From: Chitinophaga sp. CF118
GTDB taxonomy: Bacteria; Bacteroidota; Bacteroidia; Chitinophagales; Chitinophagaceae
Direction: 5' to 3'
NCBI RefSeq assembly: GCF_900112615.1
Contig: NZ_FOMK01000001.1
Location: 248,001 to 312,000, forward strand
DNA: 64,000 nt
Shown in pieces: positions 47,328 to 56,466 of this stretch. Below the pieces are notes generated by a model. That model was not told the DNA's origin, made no database searches, and saw only the letters and a list, made by a program, of their open reading frames with translations. The position numbers and the translations under genes were made by a program. Each line of letters starts with the position of its first letter. Position 1 is the stretch's first letter.

Positions 47328-48644
47328 TTATTTTTTCCTGAAAAACAGTCTCACCGGCACTCCTTCGAAGTCGAAATTCTCACGGAGCTTATTCTCCAGG
47401 TAATTTTTATAAGGCTGTTTCACATCATCCGGCAGATTACAGAAAAAGGCAAATGCAGGTGTGTGAGTAGGTAACTGTGTTACATACTTAATCTTAATAG
47501 GAATACCTCTTACTACCGGAGGATGGAATGCTTCAATTGCTTTCAGCATTACCTCATTCAATTTGGAAGTGGCAACCCGGCGTCTCCTGTTATCATATAC
47601 ACGCAATGCTTCTTCGATAGCTTTAAATATGCGCTGTTTCTCCGTAACAGAGGTGAAGATAATAGGTACATTACTGAAAGGTGCCAGGCGGCTTCTCAGT
47701 TCCTTTTCATAATCACGGGCGGTGTTGGTAGACTTATCTTCTATCAGATCCCATTTATTCACCAGTACTACCAGTCCTTTTCCTTTACGGCCCGCCATGC
47801 TGAAGATATTCAGATCCTGCCCGGTAATACCCTGGGTCGCATCCAATAACAACAGGCATACATCCGCTTCATCCATTGCCTTAATGGCACGGATTACAGA
47901 ATAAAATTCAAGATCTTCATGCACTTTTGCTTTACGGCGGATCCCCGCAGTATCAATCAGCATGAATTCTTTCTGGAATAATTTATAGTATGTGTGAATA
48001 GTATCCCGCGTAGTACCCGGAATATCGGAAACAATGTTCCGCTCCGCTCCTATTAATGCATTCAGCAAAGATGATTTCCCTACGTTCGGCTGACCGATAA
48101 TGGCTATTTTAGGTATCTCATTATCACCAGGTAATGCATTTTCATCTTCAGGGATAATGGCAGCTACTTCATCGAGTAACTCACCGCTACCACTTCCACT
48201 CATAGAGGATATAAAGAATACTTTATCGAAGCCCAGGCTGTAAAACTCTGTTGCTTCCAGCATGCGGTTGCTGTTATCCACTTTATTTACCACCAGGTAA
48301 ACCGGCTTGGAAGAACGGCGTAATACATGAGCCATTTCCTGGTCCAGATCCGTAATACCGGTAGCTACATCACAAATGAAGAGCAGCAGATTGGATTCCT
48401 CCATTGCTATCTGCACCTGCTTGCGTATCTCACGTTCAAAAACTTCTTCACTTCTCGGTACAAATCCACCGGTATCAATTACGTTAAACGCCTTTCCGTT
48501 CCAGTCAGCAATACCATACTGCCGGTCGCGCGTTACACCGCTAACATCATCCACGATTGCCTTACGCTGTTCCAGCAAACGGTTGAACAGGGTAGATTTA
48601 CCCACATTAGGACGACCAACGATTGCTACTGTAAATCCTGACAT
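47328..48644 (-). CDS. der: Ribosome-assembly GTPase Der (EngA)
   Basis: Tandem-GTPase factor for 50S assembly. Domain 1: G1 GRPNVGKSTLF (residues 8-18), DTGG, NKVD. Domain 2: G1 GQPNVGKSSLL (about 179), DTAG in LIDTAGIRR, NKWD. A C-terminal KH-like domain ends in VPVRLFFRKK. 438 residues is normal. Upstream on the same strand is era, 51 nt away, so two ribosome GTPases are adjacent. Confidence 0.97.
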   Translation of the reverse strand: MSGFTVAIVGRPNVGKSTLFNRLLEQRKAIVDDVSGVTRDRQYGIADWNGKAFNVIDTGGFVPRSEEVFEREIRKQVQIAMEESNLLLFICDVATGITDLDQEMAHVLRRSSKPVYLVVNKVDNSNRMLEATEFYSLGFDKVFFISSMSGSGSGELLDEVAAIIPEDENALPGDNEIPKIAIIGQPNVGKSSLLNALIGAERNIVSDIPGTTRDTIHTYYKLFQKEFMLIDTAGIRRKAKVHEDLEFYSVIRAIKAMDEADVCLLLLDATQGITGQDLNIFSMAGRKGKGLVVLVNKWDLIEDKSTNTARDYEKELRSRLAPFSNVPIIFTSVTEKQRIFKAIEEALRVYDNRRRRVATSKLNEVMLKAIEAFHPPVVRGIPIKIKYVTQLPTHTPAFAFFCNLPDDVKQPYKNYLENKLRENFDFEGVPVRLFFRKK

Positions 48645-48661
48645 AAAATTTAAAAATTGCG

Positions 48662-48686
48662 AATGATCAATTCAAAATTGATCATT
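48662..48686. other. Hairpin between era and der
   Basis: Perfect 11-bp inverted repeat (48662-48672 with 48676-48686, 3-nt loop). A/T-rich, no T-run; it may be a weak terminator or processing site. Confidence 0.4.
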
Positions 48687-48695
48687 GAAAATTGA

Positions 48696-49562
48696 CTAAT
48701 AACCGTATTCCTTCAAATAAATATCATTGTCGCGCCACTTGCCGCGCACTTTCACAAACAATTCAAGGAATACTTTCTGACCAACAAATTTCTCAATATC
48801 CTGACGCGCCAGGGTGCCTATCTTTTTAATAGAAGACCCTTTGTCGCCAAGTATAATAGCTTTCTGTGTTTCTCTTGTAACGATAATTTCCGCTGTTATT
48901 TTGATCAGCGTATTTTTTTCCTGGTACTGAGTAACGGCTACGGCAGTATGGTAAGGAATCTCCTCATCAAACAGATGAAAGATTTTTTCACGGATCATTT
49001 CTGCCACAAAGAACCGCGTAGACTTATCAGTCAACGTATCCTCAGGATAAAATGCTTCACTTTCCGGTAACAGGGATACAATACGTGCCAGCAATTCGGG
49101 AATACCCTGCTGCTTTAAGGCCGAAATAACCACTACCTCTGCCTTACCCCATGCTTCACATTGCTTCACTACTTCATCCAGCGCTTCTTTTTTCAGCAGG
49201 TCTGCCTTATTCACTACCAGTAAACAGGTAGCCTTTAATTTTAACGAGCTAAATAACTCCAGATTCTCCGCAACATTATCCCTTGCATCCAACATCAGCA
49301 TAGCAATATCAGCATCTTCCAATGCAGACTTTACCGCGCCCATCATTTTTTCGTGTAGCCTGTATCTGGGGTCAATGATACCTGGAGTATCGGAGAATAC
49401 AATCTGGTAATCTACTGTAGTGACTACGCCAGTAATACGATGCCTCGTGGTCTGTACCTTTGGAGACACAATAGCCAGTTTCTCACCCACCAGAGCGTTC
49501 ATCAGGGTGCTTTTGCCTGCGTTAGCCTTACCAAAAATATTTACAAATCCTGCTTTGTGCAT
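48696..49562 (-). CDS. era: GTPase Era
   Basis: Binds 16S rRNA 3' end during 30S maturation. G1 GKANAGKSTLMNAL (residues 11-24; the usual GRPNVGKS is altered to GKANAGKS), G3 DTPG in FSDTPGII, G4 NKAD, and a C-terminal KH domain with ILGDKGSSIKKIGTLAR. 288 residues is typical. It lies upstream of der and downstream of tRNA-fMet. Confidence 0.96.
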   Translation of the reverse strand: MHKAGFVNIFGKANAGKSTLMNALVGEKLAIVSPKVQTTRHRITGVVTTVDYQIVFSDTPGIIDPRYRLHEKMMGAVKSALEDADIAMLMLDARDNVAENLELFSSLKLKATCLLVVNKADLLKKEALDEVVKQCEAWGKAEVVVISALKQQGIPELLARIVSLLPESEAFYPEDTLTDKSTRFFVAEMIREKIFHLFDEEIPYHTAVAVTQYQEKNTLIKITAEIIVTRETQKAIILGDKGSSIKKIGTLARQDIEKFVGQKVFLELFVKVRGKWRDNDIYLKEYGY

Positions 49563-49613
49563 GTATTATCATTTGTAGCAACCCTCACAAATTTCCGGAA
49601 CTTCCTGAAATAA

Positions 49614-49642
49614 AAAAAGCCGAATCACTTCGGCTCTTTTAG
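49614..49642 (-). terminator. Terminator after tRNA-fMet
   Basis: AGCCGAA/TTCGGCT 7-bp stem with 4-nt loop (49618-49635), followed on the minus strand by TTTTTTTATTT. Confidence 0.75.
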
Positions 49643-49655
49643 TGCTATGTTTTTG

Positions 49656-49727
<72 letters not shown>

Positions 49728-49736
49728 ATGAGGGTG

Positions 49737-49767
49737 CAAATATAAGAGAATATTTGTTCCTGCCAAA
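49737..49767 (-). promoter_or_regulatory. Promoter of tRNA-fMet
   Basis: On the minus strand TTTG (49767-49764), 19-nt spacer, TATATTTG (49744-49737), followed by GC: a textbook Bacteroidota promoter about 10 nt before the mature 5' end. Confidence 0.7.
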
Positions 49768-49982
49768 TCTTTTTGAAAAAATAACCTGATATTATTTAAT
49801 TCCAGACCCCGCTCACAGCCACCACTGCAGCTATGGCGGAGCCTGTTTGAAATCAGAACAGAAACTCTATTGTAGCAAATTGCCCAAATATTTTTTATTC
49901 TGAGTCATAGTTTTGTCAGAAACCAACCGCGTTTATAGCTTTTTATGTACTTAATATAGCCTTTTGCGGGGCCTCCTTAATG

Positions 49983-50375
49983 TTAGAAAGGCAGATCATC
50001 CGCAGCTGATGCTGCATCATTAATCTCCTTTATATCATCATCAAATTGCCTTGGGCCTTCCCTCCTTCTTCCCAGTAATTGCAGATTAGTGACCCGCAAT
50101 TTTAATCCTGCGGCAGGCTCCCCGGAATTTGTAACATAAGCTTCCAGGGAAGGGATCCCTTCCAGATATACCTGTGTGCCTGTTGTAAGATGGGGCCCTA
50201 CATTTGTGCGTTCCCAATAAGCACAATCAACCCAGGTAGTACGTTCCTGTTGTACCCCGTGCTGATCTTTGAACCTGTACGTATGCGCTGCACTGAAGTT
50301 TAATACAGATGCGCCATTTACTTCTCTCCGGATAGCATCATGCCCCAGATTACCAATAAACTGAAGTTTAATCAT
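49983..50375 (-). CDS. ssb: Single-stranded DNA-binding protein
   Basis: OB-fold protein of 130 residues. MIKLQFIGNLGHDAIRREVNG and TTWVDCAYWERTNVGPHL match the SSB fold, with TQVYLEGIPSLEAYVTNSGEPAA next. The C-terminus DDLPF is the acidic tip that recruits partner proteins, so it is functional. It is shorter than E. coli SSB because the linker is short. It stands alone and may be a second SSB, as many Bacteroidota have more than one. Confidence 0.9.
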   Translation of the reverse strand: MIKLQFIGNLGHDAIRREVNGASVLNFSAAHTYRFKDQHGVQQERTTWVDCAYWERTNVGPHLTTGTQVYLEGIPSLEAYVTNSGEPAAGLKLRVTNLQLLGRRREGPRQFDDDIKEINDAASAADDLPF

Positions 50376-50506
50376 ACTGATTAATTGAATGAATGGTTAA
50401 CAATAAAAAGGTAATTGTGGTGGATGTTCTTGTGGGAGTTCTAAATGGAAATTAGATAATTTTTTACATCCGGAAAAATATTTTCTCTTTTTTACAAGAG
50501 CAGCTA

Positions 50507-50514
50507 TACCTTTG
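50507..50514 (+). promoter_or_regulatory. -7 box of the thiamin-receptor transcript
   Basis: TACCTTTG fits TAnnTTTG; the -33 region is only T-rich. The start near 50521 leaves a leader of about 245 nt holding the riboswitch. Confidence 0.5.
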
Positions 50515-50564
50515 TAGTGGAAACCGGAGTTGTGTGTACACACACAAATATTTACTACTGCCGG

Positions 50565-50645
50565 CTTCACCTCGGGGTGCCTTACTATCAGGCTGAGATC
50601 AGACCCGTTGAACCTGACCAGGTAATGCTGATCAGGAAAGGTAAG
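50565..50645 (+). ncRNA. TPP (THI-box) riboswitch
   Basis: The conserved core is present in order: CGGGGTGCC (50573-50581), GGCTGAGATCAGACCC (50591-50606), TTGAACCTGA, and GGTAATGCTGATCAGGAAAG to 50640. P1 is CTTCACCT (50565-50572) with AGGTAAG (50639-50645), one bulge. The P1 3' strand can also pair with CTTACC at 50660-50665, giving a switch. It lies in the leader of the TonB-dependent receptor gene, 120 nt before its ATG, and should repress it when thiamin pyrophosphate is plentiful. Confidence 0.93.
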
Positions 50646-50765
50646 CGAACAATCTCTTCCTTACCCGGAAAAATAAAAAAGCGACCTGTCGCCGGCTACA
50701 AGCATTTTCTGCTTATATCCTGCTGACGGCTGCTGATAATTTGTAGCTATTAAATTCAATAGTCC
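50646..50765 (+). promoter_or_regulatory. Expression platform and leader after the riboswitch
   Basis: CTTACC at 50660-50665 is complementary to GGTAAG of P1. GCGA/TCGC forms a short hairpin at 50681-50692, and GCCGGC at 50691-50696 matches the palindromic GCCGGC at 50560. No terminator with T-run is present, so control may be on translation. The whole gene-free stretch 50376-50765 thus holds promoter, aptamer and platform. Confidence 0.5.
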
Positions 50766-53132
50766 ATGAGACAATTTCTATGCTTATTGCTGCTATGCAG
50801 CACCGGGATGCTACACGCACAAACCATCCTTACCGGTACCGTTACAGACAAAACCAGCGGCCATCCTTTGGAAGGCGTATCTGTTAGTCTGCTACAAAAC
50901 AATACAGGCGTACGTACCAATATAAACGGCCACTACCGCCTTAACATACCAGCTAAAGGCACTTATACACTTCAAGCCAGCTACCTGGGATATAAACCTT
51001 TCAGCACTACCATCAACAGCGAGACCCATATAGATATCGTATTGGAAGAAACCGGACTGTTCGTAAAACCAGTAGAGATCACCAGCTTACGCGCCGGTGA
51101 ACATGCTCCTTTCACACAGTCTACGCTAACAGCAGAAGAAATCAAAAAACAAAACCTCGGACAAGATCTTCCCATGCTGCTGAACCAGCAACCTGGCGTA
51201 GTTGTAAACTCTGATGCAGGTACAGGTATCGGATACACAGGTATCCGCGTGAGAGGTTCCGATATTACCCGTATTAACGTTACTGCAAACGGTATCCCCG
51301 TAAATGATGCAGAATCTCAGGGTACTTACTTTGTGGATATGCCTGATTTTGCCTCTTCCGTTAGCAGCATTCAGCTGCAACGCGGTGTGGGTACTTCTAC
51401 CAATGGTGCCGGCGCTTTCGGGGCTTCCTTAAACCTCAGCACCAACGATTTCCACGATAAAGCCTATGGAGAAATCAACAGCAGCTTCGGATCTTTCAAC
51501 TCATGGAAGAATACTGTAAGAGCAGGTTCCGGTTTAATAAACGGTCACTTTACCATAGATGCAAGATTGTCTAAAATATCCTCTGATGGATATATTGACC
51601 GTGCTTCTTCTGACCTGAAGTCCTTCTACACTTCTGCTGCTTATATTTCTAAAAACACCGCTATCCGCCTGAATATATTCTCCGGTACAGAAAAGACTTA
51701 CCAGGCCTGGAACGGCGTGCCACAGGATTCTCTGAAAACACATCGTACCTATAACTCTGCGGGTCAGCGTTCAGATGGTACTTACTACGATAATGAAACA
51801 GATAATTATCAGCAGGATAACTACCAGCTGTTTCTCAACCAGTCTCTCAGCAGTAAATTAAACTTCAACGTTGCACTGCATTATACCCGTGGTAAAGGTT
51901 ACTACGAACAATACAGAGAACAGGCAGCTTATGCTGATTACGGTCTTGCAGACCCTGTTATCAACGGAACACCCATCACCAATACAGACCTGGTACGCCA
52001 GTTATGGCTGGACAATAACTTCTACGGTAGTATCTACTCCATCAACTATAAAGGCAGCCGCTTCAACTGGAGCCTGGGTGGTGGCTGGAACCGCTATGAG
52101 GGTGGGCACTATGGTAAAATTATCTGGGCGCAATATGCCATAGATAAAGATCATAAATATTACGACCTGGATGCTACAAAAAGAGATGTGAATGTATACT
52201 GGAAAGGAGAATATAAACTCACCAGTGCATTACGTTTGTTCGCAGATCTGCAATACCGCGCTGTGAAATATAATATCGATGGTTTTGAAGATAATCCAAC
52301 ACTGATTCAACATAACAATTACAACTTCTTCAATCCTAAAGCAGGGATCTCCTACACCCTGAACGATCAGCAAGAGTTGTATGCATCGTTTGCTATCGGT
52401 AATAAAGAACCTAACCGCGATGACTTCGAAGCGGCTTTACAACAAACACCTAAAGCAGAAACGCTGCGCGATGTAGAAGCAGGTTATACCTTACATGGGA
52501 ATAATGTGGTATTATCTGCCAATGTATATTACATGGATTACAAGAATCAGTTAGTACAAACCGGTAAACTCAATAATGTTGGTGCTTATACACGTACGAA
52601 TATTCCCAGGAGCTATCGCACTGGTATAGAGTTGCAAGGCAGCACACGTTTAGGAAATATTTTTGTATTAGGATTGAATGCAGCGGTTAGTCAGAACAAG
52701 GTGAAGAACTTCACAAATTACATTGACAACTACGATAACGGCCTGCAGGATACAGTAACATATAAAAACAGCACTATTGCTTTCTCTCCTTCTTTTGTAG
52801 GTGGATATACATTAACAGCCAAACCTGTCAAACATCTGGAAATTAGTCTGCTGGGCAAATATGTAAGCAGACAGTATATGGATAATACAGAAGCGAAAAC
52901 ACGCAGTCTGGATGACTATTATACAAATGATATCCGTATCAATTATGTAGTACCTCAAAAGTTATTTAAAGAGTTGGGATTATCCTTCCTGCTCAATAAT
53001 ATTTTTGATGCAAAATATTCTCCTAACGGATATACATATATGTATACAGAGAGTGGAAAATTAGTGAACAGTAATGGCTATTATCCAATGGCGGGTACTA
53101 ACTTCTTTGCAGGTGTAACAATAGGCTTCTAA
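50766..53132 (+). CDS. TonB-dependent outer-membrane receptor, probable thiamin transporter
   Basis: A 788-residue receptor. Signal peptide MRQFLCLLLLCSTGMLHAQ; a carboxypeptidase-regulatory-like domain (LTGTVTDKTSGHPLEGVSVSL, to about 90); the plug (ITRINVTANGIPVNDAESQG, about 165-185); then a 22-strand barrel region ending in ...GTNFFAGVTIGF with a terminal aromatic. Thiamin or its precursors is the likely substrate because a TPP riboswitch controls the gene; the protein sequence alone does not show it. No thiamin-synthesis gene is adjacent. It converges with argH. Confidence 0.9.
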   Translation: MRQFLCLLLLCSTGMLHAQTILTGTVTDKTSGHPLEGVSVSLLQNNTGVRTNINGHYRLNIPAKGTYTLQASYLGYKPFSTTINSETHIDIVLEETGLFVKPVEITSLRAGEHAPFTQSTLTAEEIKKQNLGQDLPMLLNQQPGVVVNSDAGTGIGYTGIRVRGSDITRINVTANGIPVNDAESQGTYFVDMPDFASSVSSIQLQRGVGTSTNGAGAFGASLNLSTNDFHDKAYGEINSSFGSFNSWKNTVRAGSGLINGHFTIDARLSKISSDGYIDRASSDLKSFYTSAAYISKNTAIRLNIFSGTEKTYQAWNGVPQDSLKTHRTYNSAGQRSDGTYYDNETDNYQQDNYQLFLNQSLSSKLNFNVALHYTRGKGYYEQYREQAAYADYGLADPVINGTPITNTDLVRQLWLDNNFYGSIYSINYKGSRFNWSLGGGWNRYEGGHYGKIIWAQYAIDKDHKYYDLDATKRDVNVYWKGEYKLTSALRLFADLQYRAVKYNIDGFEDNPTLIQHNNYNFFNPKAGISYTLNDQQELYASFAIGNKEPNRDDFEAALQQTPKAETLRDVEAGYTLHGNNVVLSANVYYMDYKNQLVQTGKLNNVGAYTRTNIPRSYRTGIELQGSTRLGNIFVLGLNAAVSQNKVKNFTNYIDNYDNGLQDTVTYKNSTIAFSPSFVGGYTLTAKPVKHLEISLLGKYVSRQYMDNTEAKTRSLDDYYTNDIRINYVVPQKLFKELGLSFLLNNIFDAKYSPNGYTYMYTESGKLVNSNGYYPMAGTNFFAGVTIGF

Positions 53133-53157
53133 ATTAACAAACAATATAAACGTTCAA

Positions 53158-53192
53158 ACAAAAAAGGAGTTCCGAAAGAACTCCTTTTTTGT
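53158..53192 (+). terminator. Terminator of the TonB receptor gene
   Basis: Perfect 14-bp stem (53158-53171 with 53179-53192), 7-nt loop, ending in T-run. Confidence 0.85.
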
Positions 53193-53202
53193 TACCAACA
53201 AT

Positions 53203-53270
53203 ATCTCCGCGCCAGATGCTATTGATCAATAAATACCTTATCTGTCGTGAATATGATCAACAGCATCTGG
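53203..53270. repeat. Dispersed inverted-repeat element, copy 2
   Basis: The monomer TCTCCGC-GCCAGATG...TTGATCA...AAATAC...CTTATCTG-CGTGAAT (53203-53251) matches the left arm and flanks of the copy at 35043, with small indels. It is followed by an inverted 17-nt arm (53254-53270) that matches 53212-53228 at 16 of 17. It ends 2 nt before the argH stop codon. As with copy 1 it sits right after a terminator between convergent genes. Confidence 0.85.
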
Positions 53271-53272
53271 TA

Positions 53273-54604
53273 TTATGCTAATAACTTTTCAATCGCTCTA
53301 TCTACTTTCTCAAACGGAAAACCTGCTACAACTTCTTTCATCATCCTGCTCACTTCTTCATTACCAGGATTGCCGATACTTCCTTCATGTGTATGCTGCA
53401 AATGTTTATCCGGAGAGAAATTACCCTTTTCAATATCCAGCCCTACCTGTTTGTAAGCTTCTCTGAAAGGTACTCCTTCCAGCACCAAACGGTTCACCAC
53501 TTCCACACTGAAAAGATATTGATACTTCTCATCGTCGAGAATATTCTCTTTAATGCGGATGTTATCCAGCATTAATCCAGACAGGCGTAAACAATCTTTT
53601 AATGATCCAAATGCAGGAAACAGATTTTCTTTCAGCAATTGCAGATCACGATGATAACCGCTTGGCAGATTCGTGATCATCATTGCAATTTCATTCGGCA
53701 ATGCCTGTAATTTATTACCATGAGAACGGATCAGTTCCCACACATCAGGATTCTTTTTATGCGGCATAATGCTGGAACCGGTAGTTAGCTCATCGGGAAA
53801 AGTGATGAAACCAAAGTTCTGGTTCATGAACAGGCATGCATCCATCGCCATTTTAGCCAGCGTAGAAGCAATACCAGCCAGTGCAAATGCTACAATCTTT
53901 TCCGTTTTACCCCTGCCCATCTGTGCATACACCACGTTATAGTTCAGATCATCAAAACCCAATAGTTGTGTAGTCATAGTACGATTCAACGGGAAAGAAG
54001 AACCATAACCAGCTGCAGATCCCAATGGGTTTTTATTCACTACTTTGTAAGCACTCTGTAATACCGTGAGATCATCAACCAGGCTTTCTGCGTATGCACC
54101 AAACCATAATCCGAAAGAGGAAGGCATAGCTATCTGCAAATGAGTATACCCCGGTAACAAATGGTCTTTATATTGTTTGCTCTTTTGCTGCAACAGTTCA
54201 AACAGTACATTCACTTCCTGCACGAGTGACTGTAATTCGCTGCGGAGAAAGAGTTTCAGATCTACCAACACCTGATCGTTACGGGAACGGCCGCTGTGAA
54301 TCTTTTTACCTACTTCTCCCAGGCGGCGTGTTAGCAAAAGCTCTACCTGCGAATGAATATCTTCTACACTTTCTTCCAGCACAAAACTGCCTTCCTGTAT
54401 TTCTTTATAGATCTGTTTCAGTTCTTTCTGTAATACGGTCAGCTCTTCTGCCGTTAACAAGCCAATGCTTTCCAGCATTTCAATGTGTGCCAGTGAACCC
54501 AGCACATCAAATGGCGCCAGGTAAGCATCCATTTCACGGTCTTTTCCGACTGTGAACTTGTCAACTTCTGCCAGTGAGGCTTTATCCTTTTGCCAAATTT
54601 TCAT
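53273..54604 (-). CDS. argH: Argininosuccinate lyase
   Basis: Splits argininosuccinate to arginine and fumarate, the last step. Superfamily signature TGSSIMPHKKNPDVWEL (residues about 276-292) with the catalytic Ser loop; SGRSRNDQVLVDLKLFLR near 110 and GYTHLQIAMPSSFGLWFG near 157 are typical. 443 residues is near normal. Last gene of the arginine operon, 2 nt after the M20 hydrolase. Confidence 0.96.
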   Translation of the reverse strand: MKIWQKDKASLAEVDKFTVGKDREMDAYLAPFDVLGSLAHIEMLESIGLLTAEELTVLQKELKQIYKEIQEGSFVLEESVEDIHSQVELLLTRRLGEVGKKIHSGRSRNDQVLVDLKLFLRSELQSLVQEVNVLFELLQQKSKQYKDHLLPGYTHLQIAMPSSFGLWFGAYAESLVDDLTVLQSAYKVVNKNPLGSAAGYGSSFPLNRTMTTQLLGFDDLNYNVVYAQMGRGKTEKIVAFALAGIASTLAKMAMDACLFMNQNFGFITFPDELTTGSSIMPHKKNPDVWELIRSHGNKLQALPNEIAMMITNLPSGYHRDLQLLKENLFPAFGSLKDCLRLSGLMLDNIRIKENILDDEKYQYLFSVEVVNRLVLEGVPFREAYKQVGLDIEKGNFSPDKHLQHTHEGSIGNPGNEEVSRMMKEVVAGFPFEKVDRAIEKLLA

Positions 54605-54606
54605 AT

Positions 54607-55671
54607 CTATAAAATTTCTTCCAGTAATTTAATATAACTGTCTATGCCCTGACGGATTTCCTCCAGGTAAATATATTCATCTGCTGTATGTGAACGGGCA
54701 GAATCGCCGGGACCCATTTTAATGGAAGTAGCCGGAATGAGTGCCTGATCTGAAGTAGTCGGTGAACCATAACATGTTTTACCATGTTTGATACCGCCCA
54801 AAACAAAAGGATGATCCAGTGGAATACCAGAAGGCCGCATCCGCATAGAACGGGGCTTTACTTCACACTTCACATTCTCCCGGATGATTTCCAATACCTG
54901 TTCAAGTGTGTATTGTTCGGTTACCCGCACATCTACCACAAAGGTACAATCTGCCGGTACTACGTTATGTGCTTTATTGGAGGTATTGATTACCGTTACG
55001 CTCATCTTCACTGGTCCAAGAGTTTCAGACACTTTAGGATAACGGAAGGTTCTGAACCATTCAATATCCGGCAGTGCTTTGTATAAAGCGTTCTCCCCTT
55101 CATCGCGTGCCGCATGCCCTGCTTTGCCATGTACCGTACAATCCAGTACCATCAAACCTTTTTCAGCAGTTGCCATCTGGGTTTGCGTAGGCTCTCCTAC
55201 AATGGCAAACTCAATAGCCGGCAGCGATGCAAGAATGCTTTCTATGCCGTTTATACCACTGATCTCTTCCTCTGCAGTAGCTGTAAGAATGAGATTATAC
55301 TTAAGATCGGTACGATCGTAAAAATGCAGGAAGGTCGCAATCAGGCTCACCAGGCATCCACCGGCATCATTACTGCCAAGGCCATACAGACGGCCATCTA
55401 CCACATCAGGTGAAAAAGGATCACGTGTATACTGCGGGTTAGGCTTTACTGTATCATGATGTGAATTGAAAAGGATCACCGGTTTGGCAGGGTCAAAATG
55501 CAGATTCTTTGCCCAGATATTATTCAGATGCTGCTGATAGGGAACTCCTTTTTCTTTCAGAAAATCACCTATCAGTTTTGCCGTTCCCTGCTCTTCCTTA
55601 CTTAAGGAAGGGGTAGCGATCATCGACTGTAAAAGTTTTACTGCATCATCATACAATTGTTGGTTCCACAT
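54607..55671 (-). CDS. argE: M20-family N-acyl-ornithine/citrulline deacylase (ArgE-like)
   Basis: Metal-dependent deacylase: ILFNSHHDTVKPN and LGSNDAGGCLVSLI carry the first two metal ligands, and TATAEEEISGINGIESIL the catalytic Glu pair. In arginine operons with argF' this enzyme removes the acyl group from acyl-citrulline, after carbamoylation, rather than from acyl-ornithine. Operon position after argB and before argH supports it. Whether acetyl or succinyl is removed is not decided. 354 residues. Confidence 0.88.
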   Translation of the reverse strand: MWNQQLYDDAVKLLQSMIATPSLSKEEQGTAKLIGDFLKEKGVPYQQHLNNIWAKNLHFDPAKPVILFNSHHDTVKPNPQYTRDPFSPDVVDGRLYGLGSNDAGGCLVSLIATFLHFYDRTDLKYNLILTATAEEEISGINGIESILASLPAIEFAIVGEPTQTQMATAEKGLMVLDCTVHGKAGHAARDEGENALYKALPDIEWFRTFRYPKVSETLGPVKMSVTVINTSNKAHNVVPADCTFVVDVRVTEQYTLEQVLEIIRENVKCEVKPRSMRMRPSGIPLDHPFVLGGIKHGKTCYGSPTTSDQALIPATSIKMGPGDSARSHTADEYIYLEEIRQGIDSYIKLLEEIL

Positions 55672-55674
55672 AGG

Positions 55675-56463
55675 TCAACGTATTAAAGTACCTGCTATTG
55701 TATCGGTGGTATTGCTGAGTACATCATCTGCATGTCCAATCAGCACTTCTGCTACCCCGCTTTCAATAGCGGCAAAAGCATTCTCAAGCTTGGGTAAAAT
55801 GCCATCTGATAGTATATGATCAGCCAGCAGTTCCTGGTATATCTGACGATCAATCAGGTTAATGACTGCATTATCATCATTTGCATCATGCAGCACTCCC
55901 TTCTTTTCAAAACAGTAGATCAGTCGTACGGAATAATATTGCGATAAAGCTGTTGCCAGAGAAGACGCAATAGTATCCGCATTCGTGTTCAGCATCTGTC
56001 CCTGACCGTCATGTGTAAGTGGTGCAAACACTGGTGTAAGGCCAGCTTCCAGCAGTGCTTTTAACGGTACTGCCTGCACTTTTGCCGAATCAATATCTCC
56101 TACAAAGCCATAGTCGATCTCTTTAACAGGGCGTTTCACAGCGGGGATAATATTGGCATCTGCACCGGTCATACCAATAGCGTTACAACCATTTGTCTGT
56201 AATTTAGCTACCAGTTGTTTGTTTACCAAACCACCGTATACCATAGTTACTACATCAATAGTTTCCGCATCTGTGATACGGCGACCATTCACATATTTCG
56301 ATTCAATACCCAGCTTATCTCCTATGCGGGTAGCGATTTTACCGCCACCATGAATCAGTATTTTCTTACCTGGTATGCTGGCAAATTTCTCCAGGAAACT
56401 CTGCAGTAATACCGGGTTATCAATCACATTCCCGCCTACTTTTATAATAAAGAGATCGATCAT
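55675..56463 (-). CDS. argB: N-acetylglutamate kinase (or N-succinylglutamate kinase)
   Basis: Amino-acid kinase fold: FIIKVGGNVIDN at the N-terminus, KILIHGGGKIATRIGDKLG, and VNGRRITDAETIDVVTMVYGG near 59. 262 residues. It lacks an N-terminal extension of the kind seen in arginine-inhibited hexameric enzymes (inference from length). It is 3 nt from its neighbours on both sides. Confidence 0.94.
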   Translation of the reverse strand: MIDLFIIKVGGNVIDNPVLLQSFLEKFASIPGKKILIHGGGKIATRIGDKLGIESKYVNGRRITDAETIDVVTMVYGGLVNKQLVAKLQTNGCNAIGMTGADANIIPAVKRPVKEIDYGFVGDIDSAKVQAVPLKALLEAGLTPVFAPLTHDGQGQMLNTNADTIASSLATALSQYYSVRLIYCFEKKGVLHDANDDNAVINLIDRQIYQELLADHILSDGILPKLENAFAAIESGVAEVLIGHADDVLSNTTDTIAGTLIR

Positions 56464-56466
56464 AGA

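Noticed and set aside
50517..50726. 69-codon open frame before the TonB receptor
   Set aside because: It runs through the TPP riboswitch core, whose conservation is structural; the peptide has no recognisable features.
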